NCBI GenBank assembly: GCA_002403905.1
Contig: DHIR01000100.1
Coordinates: 3,511-15,097 of the forward strand
Reading direction: 5' to 3'
Source of the DNA: Mucilaginibacter sp. UBA4741
GTDB taxonomy: Bacteria; Bacteroidota; Bacteroidia; Sphingobacteriales; Sphingobacteriaceae
DNA: 11,587 nt
Shown here one piece after another: positions 1 through 6,411 of the stretch (position 1 is the first letter of the stretch; each line of letters starts with the position of its first letter). Below the pieces are notes generated by a model, which did no database searches, was not told the DNA's origin, and was given only the letters and a program-made list of their open reading frames with translations. A program made the translations under genes and the position numbers.

Positions 1-96
1 ATTGTCTTTGGGTACGATCAGATCGTATAGCCCCGAAAACGCACTCAATTGGATTTTTTTTGTTGAGCTAGCATCTAAAGTTCTTTCTAATTCCAC
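1..96 (-). CDS. N-terminal fragment of a putative IS1182/DUF772-type transposase
   Basis: The minus strand is open from a GTG at 96 to the window edge (32 residues), with an in-frame TAG shortly upstream. The last part, with the motif AFSGLYDLIVPKDN, resembles the start of DUF772/IS1182-like transposases, where a YD(L/M)(V/I)(V/I)PxDN segment comes just before the conserved LLRxI region. The rest of the gene, including the DDE catalytic core, lies outside the window. No ATG is present in the visible part, so the start could also be the TTG at residue 17 of this reading. The assignment rests on a short motif recalled from the family, so it is tentative. If it is right, the region 97-200 should contain one end of the insertion sequence. 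Confidence 0.5.
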   Translation of the reverse strand, partial: MELERTLDASSTKKIQLSAFSGLYDLIVPKDN

Positions 97-108
97 TTTA
101 AGATACTA

Positions 109-146
109 AAAAAGGAGTAGAAAACATGGTTTTTCTGCTCCTTTTT
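109..146. terminator. Strong hairpin with A-rich and T-rich arms, terminator-like in both directions
   Basis: Positions 109-124 pair with 131-146 over 16 bp (one G-T wobble at 118/137) around a 6-nt loop. The stem core is GGAGTAG/CTGCTCC and the outer arms are runs of A and T, so on either strand the stem ends in a T tract. It lies 13 bp upstream of the putative transposase start. It could stop transcription entering the element, or it could end an unseen transcript. Confidence 0.6.
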
Positions 147-310
147 GCATCTCTTGATTTTAAAGGACTTTTTCAGTGCCCTCCAAATTGGCGTTGCCTG
201 TTTTTGTTTGTGGTATTATTGTCCGTCAAATCCTAGCGGGTATGGCCTTTACGCACGATCCTTCGACCAGAAAATAAAAAGCAAAGGCCTCGTGCGATTC
301 CTTCCTTCGG
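147..310. other. Non-coding stretch left of the palindromic repeat
   Basis: No gene is supported here. A 70-codon open stretch (145-357) opens with TTG, is rich in Cys and Phe, resembles nothing I know and runs into the repeat, so it is not called. Two short inverted pairs are visible: 244-250 with 283-289 (GGCCTTT/AAAGGCC) and 252-258 with 290-296 (CGCACGA/TCGTGCG). Their order makes the two stems mutually exclusive. Confidence 0.5.
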
Positions 311-527
311 GGCTACCGTGTGTACACATCTTTTTCAAAAATTGTCATTTCGATTGAGCAAGAGAGGCAACGCGTGGGGCGCGAAAGAGAAATCTTGTAC
401 GCCTTGCAAAGTTTATATAGCAAATCGTATAAGATTTCTCCTCGTACCTCGTGCGAAATGACAATTTTCCTCTGATTTAGCTATGTAAATACATTTTATA
501 GCTAAAATATGTTTACACACGGTAGCC
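311..527. repeat. Nested palindromic intergenic repeat (MITE- or REP-like)
   Basis: Three concentric inverted repeats are present. The outer arms are 311-329 and 509-527 (18 of 19 match, containing GGCTACCGTGTGTA). The middle arms are 338-352 and 454-468 (15 bp perfect, TGTCATTTCG/CGAAATGACA at the core). The inner arms are 387-400 and 427-440 (13 of 14, GAGAAATCTT/AAGATTTCTC). The middle and inner arms resemble the GTCATTTCGA...GAGAAATCT palindromes I associate with intergenic repeats in Bacteroidetes genomes. There is no coding capacity, so it would be a non-autonomous element or a folded DNA/RNA repeat. The outer arms may belong to a second element that contains the first. Confidence 0.7.
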
Positions 528-602
528 TTCGGAGAGGACAGGGAGAGGTAATTATATGCGTGCTAAGATCCCATTTAAGCAATAGAAATATGCACCAACT
601 AA

Positions 603-640
603 AAACGGGCTGATATATCATAGATAATATCAACCCGTTT
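603..640 (-). terminator. Rho-independent terminator of the esterase C-terminal fragment
   Basis: Positions 603-616 pair with 627-640 (13 of 14, core ACGGG/CCCGT, one C-A mismatch) around a 10-nt loop. Read on the minus strand, the stem ends in five T residues (605-601). It begins 17 bp past the esterase stop codon, the expected place for the terminator of that gene. Confidence 0.75.
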
Positions 641-656
641 AAATACAGATCTTAAT

Positions 657-2000
657 TTACTTGCCTTTAGGCGCGCTATCCGTACGGAATGGCGACGCAG
701 GCAGGTCATCCTCGTTGTAAAGGTTTACATCGGGTACATTTGCCCAACCGTATCTTACAGCCGTAGGTGCAGTAACGCCAGTACCAGAAACAACTATTTG
801 ATTGCCGTTTATCACCGCTTTTGCAGGTACAAAATTATTATCGGCTCCGGCTATAGTAAAGCCTTTAAGGGTGTCGCCTTTGGCAACTAATTTTTTAGCG
901 TGTGTAAAGGATAATATAGCTTTTGAACCATCAAACTTTACCGCATCATATATAGGGCCTGAGTATTCTACTTTTTCTTTATAAGCCAATGCCAAAGCAG
1001 CCCTGGAAAGACGATCGCCTACAGGTTGTTTTAACGTTGGGTGAATGTTTTCGGCATTACCACAATCAACTGTAACTGCCATTGCTGTATTAGGCGTGTG
1101 TTCCATTGTGTATAGCTGTGCTTCTCTTATTTCAGGACTCATGCCTTTGTAAGGGGCTATCTGCACAAACAGGAAAGGGAAATCACCTTGTCCCCAGGCT
1201 TTGCGCCAATCGGTAATTAAAAGGTTAAACAATGTTTTGTATTGTTCACCTCTTGAGCTATTAGCCTCGCCCTGGTACCAGATAGTGCCTTTTATAGCGT
1301 AAGGTTGCAATGGCTTGATCATACCGGTATACAAACCGCCTGCACCACCGGATAACATTGGGTCTTGCGGAGGCGTAGGTTTTGTAGGTGGCTGGCGTTT
1401 AACTGCAGGCGCAGTAGTTGTAGCCGCAGCCTTTGCATCAGCCAGTTCCTGATTGTATTTTGCCAGGTCCTGGTTATATTTTTCCAACAGGGCAGGTTCG
1501 TCTTGTTTGTATTTTGCAAGCCTGTCAGGAAAAGTTTTAACCGAGTTGTCAAACCCGTCAGCATTTTGTTTCGTTGCCGGATTGCCGGCCATAGCTTCGT
1601 AGCTTGTCCAGAACTCGGCAGGTGTACCGCTAACTGATGAAGAGATGATACCAAAAGGTATATTCAGTTTTTTGTACAGGTCGCGGGCAAAAAGGTAGCC
1701 TACAGCCGTAAAGTTTTTTACGCTTTCAGGCGTACAAACCGCCCATGTGCTATTAATAACGGCATTATTTGTATGTGCAGGTTTGCCGGGTATATAAAAC
1801 TGCCGTGTTTTCGGATAGTTGGCATCGGCAATTTCCTGTGCACTATTGGTAACTCCGGGAAGCCTGAAAGACATGTTTGACTGTCCGCTGCATACCCAAA
1901 CTTCGCCTACCAAAATGTCATTAATGGTAAGTTTATTATCGCCGGTAATGGTCATTACAAATGGGCCGCCTGCTTTTAGTGGCTTTAGTTTAACCAGCCA
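657..2000 (-). pseudogene. Sialate O-acetylesterase-type (SASA) esterase, C-terminal catalytic fragment
   Basis: This is the catalytic part of a serine esterase of the sialate O-acetylesterase/SASA family (SGNH fold), which removes acetyl groups from sugars. Visible landmarks are the nucleophile motif CSGQSNM about 37 residues into the fragment, the WYQGEANSS block, and a C-terminal Asp-His region (DCGNAENIHP then VGDRL). A Lys/Ala/Pro-rich loop lies in the middle (about 1370-1500). Family-like sequence begins at the Trp at 1998-2000 (WLVKLKPLKAGG). The frame stays open upstream to a TTG at 2162, but those 54 residues do not resemble the family and provide no signal peptide. The first in-frame ATG (1955) is inside the conserved region. 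The missing N-terminal domain and signal peptide are at 4785-5036. I infer one gene split by about 2.8 kb. This piece alone is unlikely to be exported, though the active-site motifs are intact. Confidence 0.85.
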
Positions 2001-2016
2001 CGCTATTCGTGTAGTT

Positions 2017-2025
2017 CCCAAAGAG
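2017..2025. repeat. 9-bp direct repeat CCCAAAGAG, copy 1
   Basis: The same nine bases occur in the same orientation at 4802-4810. The two copies lie close to the two ends of the segment that separates the esterase halves, so they may be a target-site duplication or a recombination microhomology. They sit 16 and 13 bp away from the last family-like codons, so the fit is not exact. Confidence 0.4.
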
Positions 2026-2093
2026 TTATGTATAACGCGTTCATGGGAGCCAGAAAGGCAGAATAAAGTACCAATCGTTCTAAGGGAAGAAAG

Positions 2094-2195
2094 ATGGACT
2101 GCGAAATTCTTACTGAATATATAGATATTTTGCAAAACAAGGTTTATAATGCTCGGAAACAATTTAAAAAAGGAAAAAATAGCGACTATCGCTAA
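2094..2195 (+). CDS. Possible 33-residue small protein or gene remnant
   Basis: An ATG at 2094 is preceded by a purine-rich stretch (GGAAGAAAG) and opens 33 codons ending at TAA 2193-2195. The product starts MDCEILTEYIDILQNKV and ends in a Lys/Arg-rich tail. Its composition looks more protein-like than usual for a chance frame in this DNA, and it lies inside the segment that interrupts the esterase. It could be the tail of a gene carried in by the insertion. It also overlaps the dehydrogenase terminator. I recognise no family, and chance is a real possibility. Confidence 0.2.
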   Translation: MDCEILTEYIDILQNKVYNARKQFKKGKNSDYR

Positions 2196-2199
2196 AAAA
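2174..2199 (-). terminator. Rho-independent terminator of the PQQ dehydrogenase gene
   Basis: TAGCGA (2180-2185) and TCGCTA (2189-2194) form a perfect 6-bp stem with a 3-nt loop. On the minus strand it is followed by six T residues (2179-2174). It lies 12 bp past the dehydrogenase stop codon. It should keep dehydrogenase transcripts from reading into the downstream esterase fragment, which further deprives that fragment of expression. Confidence 0.8.
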
Positions 2200-2206
2200 G
2201 ATACTC

Positions 2207-4375
2207 TCAGTTGGCCGGAAGCGAAAAAGCTACATAGGCATCGCCGGAAGCTGCTCCCTTCAACTTACCACCACCACAAGCAATCACCAGGTATTGTTTC
2301 CCATTAACTTGATAAACCGCGGGTGTTGCAAAACCCGCTGCGGGAAGATCTGTTTCCCATAATAGCTTCCCGGTTCTTTTATTAAAGGCCCTAAATTTGG
2401 CATCTTTGGTGGCTGCAATAAACAGCAAGCCCCCGGCAGTCACAACTGAACCACCATAATTCTCAGTACCGGCATGAATTCCCTTGGCTTTCAACTCAGG
2501 ATAATCTCCTAAGGTATCTCTCCATACTACTTTTCCTGTATTTAGATTAATAGCGTTTAGCGTACCCCATGGCGGGTTAATAGCCGGATAGCCTTCTAAA
2601 GTTCGAAACTTAATATACCCCGTTACAGAATAAGGCATCTTCAGATAGGAATCTTTCGGCTTAGCATTGTTTACATATAACATGTTCTTTTTACCTTTTA
2701 GGTTAAGGATAAAGGAGGCCAAAGCCGTTCTTTCACTCGTGCTCAACTGGTTAAAAGCAGGCATCATTCTTCTGCCCGAAGCGAGCAACTGCGTGAATGC
2801 AGCTTCGTTATATTTGGTATTAATGCCGACCAGCGAGGGATAGTTGCCGCCACCCTCCCGTCTTTCACCATGACAGCCCATGCAATTGGAACGGTATAAA
2901 AACATACCTGCCTCTAAATTTGTCTGTTTTAGGGAACTGTTTTCTCCATTATTTATATCTACCATAGTAATTACCCACGGAACTTCATTCGCATTCACAT
3001 ATAGTAAGCCTGTTTGAGGATCAAAGGCGGGGCCACCCCATTCTGCCCCACCATCTAAACCGGGTAACATCAAAGTACCTTTTTTAGACGGTGGGGCATA
3101 AAAGCCTTTTTTATAAGTAAGGAACTTTTTCTTAATGTCGCGGTAGGATGAATCAGAAACGTACTTATTCAAATCAGCCTCTGTAAAAGTCTGACGTGCA
3201 AAAGGCTTATAAAATGAGGGCAATGGTTGTGTCTTTGATAGTTTTTCTCCTACTAATTCTGATTGATATGGTACCGGGGTCTCCATAATCGGGTAAATAG
3301 GTTTACCTGTTGCCCGGTTCAACAAAAAAATTAACCCACTCTTGGTAAGCTGGACTACTGCTTCTATTTTCTTTCCATGTTTTAAAATAGTTACCAAAAC
3401 CGGTGCAGTGGGTGGGTCCCGGTCCCATACATCATGGTGAACAGTCTGAAAATGCCATACTCGTTTGCCAGTGGCTGCATTCAATGCCAGAACGCAATTG
3501 GCAAATAGATTATTTCCTTTTCGTTTGCCGCCGTAAAAATCATAAGAAGCAGAACCAATCTGCGCAAATACCATGCCTTTGGCTGTATCCAGACTAAAGC
3601 CAGCCCAAGCATTAACCCCACCGGCATGCTTGTAAGATTCCTTGTCGTCCCATGATTCGTAGCCAGTTTCACCCGGATAAGGGATGGTGTGAAAGATCCA
3701 TCTTATTGTACCTGTATGTACATCATAGGCCCTGATATGTCCCGGCGCGGCTCCGGCCTCTTCGGCTACGCGTGTGCCCAAGATCAGGAGATCCTTGTAG
3801 ATCACTCCGGGAGTAGTAGATGTAATAGAAAGGTTTTTCACATCTCTTCCTAGTCCATCATGTAAATTAATGGTTCCGTTATTACCAAACGAAGTAACTG
3901 GTTGACCTTCCTGTGCATCTAAACAATACAGTGTAGACCCCACAGTATAAAAAATGCGCTCATCATGTTTTCCGCTACTATAGTAGGTAACACCCCGGCA
4001 AGCGTTCATGGACTGGTTACTTTTGTATTTGCCGCCACTTAAAGGGTCAAAGACCCATTTTTTATGACCGGTTGCAGCATCAATAGCAAACAACTTTAAC
4101 TTTGGAGAAACACCGTAAAGTATATGATCAATAATAATTGGATTAGCCTCTATCTGATTGGTATCACCTGTATGATAAACCCACGCTACACGCAGATTTT
4201 TAACATTATTAGTATCAATTTGTGTGAGGGATGAATAATGGATCTTTCCATTATCACCTCCATAAACTTCCCATTGCTGGTAGGGATCAGTTTTCCTTAA
4301 AATAATAAAGGCTAAAAAAAGCGGGAACATTAAAAAAACAAAATACCATTTTTTGTTTGATCTTTTTATACTCAT
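2207..4375 (-). CDS. Membrane-anchored PQQ-dependent dehydrogenase with inserted cytochrome c domain
   Basis: This 722-residue quinoprotein belongs to the glucose/alcohol dehydrogenase beta-propeller family. It would oxidise a sugar or alcohol in the periplasm using pyrroloquinoline quinone. An N-terminal hydrophobic segment (about 11-26) after SIKRSNKK is a signal anchor. Repeated propeller motifs include ATGHKKW (101), TGTIRW (221), ATGKRVW (301) and TGKLLW (668). Family landmarks are ACRGVTYY near 125, HHDVWDRDPPTAP near 313, WGGPAFDPQTGLLYVN near 446 and the closing GGGKLKGAASGDAYVAFSLP. A c-type haem site CMGCH at 498-502, with a likely Met ligand near 537-538, sits in an extra domain of about 80 residues (about 485-565), suggesting internal electron transfer from PQQ to haem. 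The ATG start is preceded by an A/T-rich leader. No PQQ synthesis gene is visible. The gene lies between the two halves of the esterase gene. Substrate is unknown; glucose is only a guess. Confidence 0.88.
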   Translation of the reverse strand: MSIKRSNKKWYFVFLMFPLFLAFIILRKTDPYQQWEVYGGDNGKIHYSSLTQIDTNNVKNLRVAWVYHTGDTNQIEANPIIIDHILYGVSPKLKLFAIDAATGHKKWVFDPLSGGKYKSNQSMNACRGVTYYSSGKHDERIFYTVGSTLYCLDAQEGQPVTSFGNNGTINLHDGLGRDVKNLSITSTTPGVIYKDLLILGTRVAEEAGAAPGHIRAYDVHTGTIRWIFHTIPYPGETGYESWDDKESYKHAGGVNAWAGFSLDTAKGMVFAQIGSASYDFYGGKRKGNNLFANCVLALNAATGKRVWHFQTVHHDVWDRDPPTAPVLVTILKHGKKIEAVVQLTKSGLIFLLNRATGKPIYPIMETPVPYQSELVGEKLSKTQPLPSFYKPFARQTFTEADLNKYVSDSSYRDIKKKFLTYKKGFYAPPSKKGTLMLPGLDGGAEWGGPAFDPQTGLLYVNANEVPWVITMVDINNGENSSLKQTNLEAGMFLYRSNCMGCHGERREGGGNYPSLVGINTKYNEAAFTQLLASGRRMMPAFNQLSTSERTALASFILNLKGKKNMLYVNNAKPKDSYLKMPYSVTGYIKFRTLEGYPAINPPWGTLNAINLNTGKVVWRDTLGDYPELKAKGIHAGTENYGGSVVTAGGLLFIAATKDAKFRAFNKRTGKLLWETDLPAAGFATPAVYQVNGKQYLVIACGGGKLKGAASGDAYVAFSLPAN

Positions 4376-4449
4376 TTGTGCTGTTCTATATTAGTAAATA
4401 TATTTTTAATAATTTCTTATGGCCCTAATCAAATTTTAAGTTGTTTAAA

Positions 4450-4483
4450 ATGGTGGCGGCGGTTAAAAACCGCGCACCACCAT
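4450..4483. repeat. Hairpin repeat, copy 1 (ATGGTGG...CCACCAT)
   Basis: The outer stem 4450-4456 pairs with 4477-4483 (7 bp). The inner stem 4459-4464 pairs with 4468-4473 (6 bp) around a 3-A loop, with a small internal loop between the stems. A related copy lies 136 bp to the right. The two align over 32 bases with 24 identities, and all 8 differences are transitions. Confidence 0.6.
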
Positions 4484-4585
4484 TACCCCAACTAAACTAA
4501 CTTACTGTGTAAGTATTTTTGTATTATAAACATGATGGTAAGTACAATTATATTAACCTTCTCATATTTTCTAATAGCCCATTGA

Positions 4586-4617
4586 ATGGTGGTGGTGGCT
4601 GAGGACCACACACCACC
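4586..4617. repeat. Hairpin repeat, copy 2 (ATGGTGG...CACCACC)
   Basis: This is the second copy of the repeat at 4450. GGTGG/CCACC arms flank a CTGAGGA loop region. Relative to copy 1, two stem positions change on both sides (C-G to T-A), which keeps the pairing. It is the less perfect hairpin of the two. Confidence 0.5.
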
Positions 4618-4784
4618 GACCCCTACCAATTATTTACAACTGCTTATGGGACATGCAGCGGGGGTGGTTTTCAATTAAAGGCTTTTTTGTTTTTTTATTA
4701 ATTATCATAAAAAATGCATTATCAACTGTATTCATATTTGGAAGTCCCTCAAAGTCACCTAACCCCCCAAAAAATTAAACTATT

Positions 4785-5036
4785 TTAATATTTGTAAGAC
4801 ACCCAAAGAGGGTAAATGGGTGGTGCGCTGGCAACAGTACTGATTTTTTGGCCGGCAAAATCAACGGTAACCTTTTCGCCATCACGGGCAGTGCCCCAAA
4901 CAGGTACGGCTATGTTGCGCTGCAGTACGGCGTGGTCGCTAAATAAACTGTTGGGTACCACATCGGCACTTGCAAAAAGCGAGTCGAACGAAAATGCCGC
5001 CAACGCTAATAATTTAAGAAAACTTTTTTTATTCAG
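4785..5036 (-). pseudogene. Sialate O-acetylesterase-type esterase, N-terminal fragment with signal peptide
   Basis: This is the missing front end of the esterase at 657-2000. Read from 5036 it gives a signal peptide (NKKSFLKLLALAAF then a FASA cleavage site) and the typical N-terminal beta domain of Bacteroidetes SASA esterases (VVPNSLFSDHAVLQRNIAVP, VWGTA, VTVDFAGQK). Family similarity stops at the Ala codon 4826-4824 (STVASA). The next 12 codons are unrelated and end at TAA 4787-4785. The expected continuation (DGKW-LVKLKP) resumes at 2000. The start is also odd: the codon in the natural position (5036-5034, before NKKS) is CTG, next to ATT, with no in-frame ATG; a TTG at 5003 would cut the signal peptide. 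The start may be decayed or non-canonical. The fragment lacks all catalytic residues, so it should be non-functional. Confidence 0.85.
4802..4810. repeat. 9-bp direct repeat CCCAAAGAG, copy 2
   Basis: This is identical to 2017-2025 and in the same orientation. It lies 13 bp inside the last family-like codon of the esterase N-terminal fragment. It is also the left part of a small inverted motif, CACCCA (4800-4805 region) with TGGGTG (4817-4822). Confidence 0.4.
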
Positions 5037-5300
5037 AATGAGATTTTATGTGTTTTTAGAGCTAATATATTGGTATACAATTATCCTGTTTTTTTGCCAA
5101 ATCCTTATGTACTATATTCTCATTTTTATGTACAATGGCCTGTTAGTCTGCCGGTAAATTGTATAATGCCACTCAAAAATCTAAAATATTGCTTTTACGC
5201 AATTGTTATTCTTTGAAATTATAGTGCACTACAATGTAATTACAGTACAACGCAATAAGCATGCTTGTAGATACTTTTGACCTATAAGCCATTAACAATT
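5037..5300. promoter_or_regulatory. Divergent intergenic control region of the esterase and the GH130 operon
   Basis: The 264 bp between the divergent genes are AT-rich and carry no gene. They hold a perfect 10-bp palindrome TGTAATTACA (5235-5244) inside the larger near-symmetrical ACAATGTAATTACAGT, which is a possible operator. A GTGCAC hexamer lies just to its left (5224-5229). The palindrome is about 30 bp upstream of the candidate -7 box, which would suit a repressor or activator. Confidence 0.4.
5272..5279 (+). promoter_or_regulatory. Candidate Bacteroidetes -7 box TACTTTTG
   Basis: The sequence fits the Bacteroidetes sigma-ABfr consensus TAnnTTTG exactly. Transcription would begin close to 5286, leaving a leader of about 15 nt before the ATG at 5301. 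No TTG is visible at the usual distance for the -33 element, so only half of the promoter is supported. Confidence 0.35.
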
Positions 5301-6386
5301 ATGAGTACTATTCCCGGGCCAATAACCACGCAAGGCTTAAATGAAAGCCAGGCGCAAAGGTTTATACAAAACCCTATACTAACACCAAAACAAATTATGC
5401 CCTCAAGCCCCGATATGGTGATTGAGTGTTTGCTTAACCCCGGCGCGTTTACCTTTAAAGGGAAGATCGGCCTGTTGCTTAGGGTTGCCGAGCGCCCGGT
5501 ACAATTAGAAGGCACTATTACCTGCCCGATATTTGATGAAGCCGGAAGCCTTAAAATATTATCCTTTAATCATTCTGACCCGGATCTAGATTTGTCAGAC
5601 GCCAGGCTTATCGCGCACCAGGGAATTACTTATTTATCAACCATATCGCATTTACGTTTAGTATGGTCTGATGATGGCGTAAACTTCTATGAACCTGAAA
5701 CACCATTGATATTAAGAGGTAAAGGTAAACTGGAAACCTTTGGCATTGAAGATTGCCGGGTAGCTTTTATTGATGGCCGTTATTATTTAACCTATACACA
5801 AGTATCAGAAAACGGTGTAGGTGTGGGGATGATGAGCACCGACGACTGGGTGACTATGCAATCGCACGGTATGATCATTCCTCCGCATAATAAAGATTGC
5901 GCCCTGTTTGAAGAGAAAATAAATGGGTTGTATTACTGTCTGCACCGCCCAAGTGGGGTTGATTTAGGAGGCAATTTTATATGGTTAGCTTCATCGCCTG
6001 ACCTGGTGAATTGGGGTAATCACACCTGTATAGCACGCACCCGCCCGGGTATGTGGGACGGAACCCGCATTGGCGCCGGCTGCTCGCCCATTAAAACAGC
6101 AGAAGGCTGGCTGGAAATTTATCACGGTGCTACATCGAACCACCGGTATTGTTTAGGCGCGCTGCTGCTTGACCTGAATGATCCATCCAAAGTTATTGCG
6201 CGTTCACAAACCCCGATCATGCAGCCGCAGGAGTTGTATGAAACACAAGGCTTTTTTGGCGAAGTGATATTTACCAACGGCCATATTGTTAATGGCGACC
6301 AACTCACCGTTTATTACGGCGCTGCTGATGAAGTGATCTGCGCGGCTCAATTCTCTACCAGCCAGATCTTGGCCTCCTTAAAATAA
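5301..6386 (+). CDS. Glycoside hydrolase family 130 enzyme (beta-mannoside phosphorylase or hydrolase)
   Basis: This 361-residue protein is a five-bladed beta-propeller enzyme of family GH130, whose members phosphorolyse or hydrolyse beta-mannosides. Family landmarks are NPGAFTFKGKIGLLLRV (46-62), the GIEDCR motif (148-153) with the catalytic Asp at 151, TRIGAGCSPIKTAEGWLEIYHGA near 255-275, and YYGAADEVICAA near the end. There is no signal peptide, so it acts in the cytoplasm, as expected for a phosphorylase. The ATG at 5301 is preferred; a TTG at 5277 would add eight residues and overlap the candidate promoter. It leads the operon, with 25 bp to the MFS gene. The neighbours suggest Man-beta-1,4-GlcNAc from N-glycan cores as substrate, as for BT1033, but beta-1,2-mannosides or mannosyl-glucose cannot be excluded. 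Confidence 0.88.
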   Translation: MSTIPGPITTQGLNESQAQRFIQNPILTPKQIMPSSPDMVIECLLNPGAFTFKGKIGLLLRVAERPVQLEGTITCPIFDEAGSLKILSFNHSDPDLDLSDARLIAHQGITYLSTISHLRLVWSDDGVNFYEPETPLILRGKGKLETFGIEDCRVAFIDGRYYLTYTQVSENGVGVGMMSTDDWVTMQSHGMIIPPHNKDCALFEEKINGLYYCLHRPSGVDLGGNFIWLASSPDLVNWGNHTCIARTRPGMWDGTRIGAGCSPIKTAEGWLEIYHGATSNHRYCLGALLLDLNDPSKVIARSQTPIMQPQELYETQGFFGEVIFTNGHIVNGDQLTVYYGAADEVICAAQFSTSQILASLK

Positions 6387-6411
6387 AGATATTTAACCAT
6401 CAAAGCACAAA

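Larger units (their letters stand above)
4376..4784. other. Non-coding AT-rich region upstream of the PQQ dehydrogenase
   Basis: No open frame of note is present on either strand. The stretch holds two related hairpins (4450-4483 and 4588-4617), a G/C-rich patch near 4660 (GCGGGGGTGG) and long A/T runs. The promoter of the dehydrogenase should lie in the part next to 4375. A TATATTTA box on the minus strand (4402-4395) is close to the Bacteroidetes -7 consensus, but I see no properly spaced -33 element. Confidence 0.5.

Noticed and set aside
145..357. 70-codon plus-strand open frame in the left intergenic region
   Set aside because: TTG start, Cys/Phe-rich composition, no recognisable family, and its end lies inside the palindromic repeat. 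Probably chance.
2001..2162. In-frame extension of the esterase C-terminal fragment to a TTG at 2162
   Set aside because: The 54 added residues do not resemble the family, give no signal peptide, and the DNA belongs to the interrupting segment. The extension is an accident of an open frame.
4376..4784. Riboswitch or CRISPR array upstream of the dehydrogenase
   Set aside because: There are only two hairpin copies, without regular spacers, and no known riboswitch core motif could be recognised.
2001..4823. The interrupting segment as a classical insertion sequence or compound transposon
   Set aside because: No transposase, no terminal inverted repeats next to the 9-bp direct repeats, and no flanking IS copies are visible.
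4816..5157. 113-codon plus-strand open frame opposite the esterase N-terminal fragment
   Set aside because: The minus strand clearly encodes the esterase N-terminus here. The plus frame is its shadow followed by AT-rich low-complexity residues.
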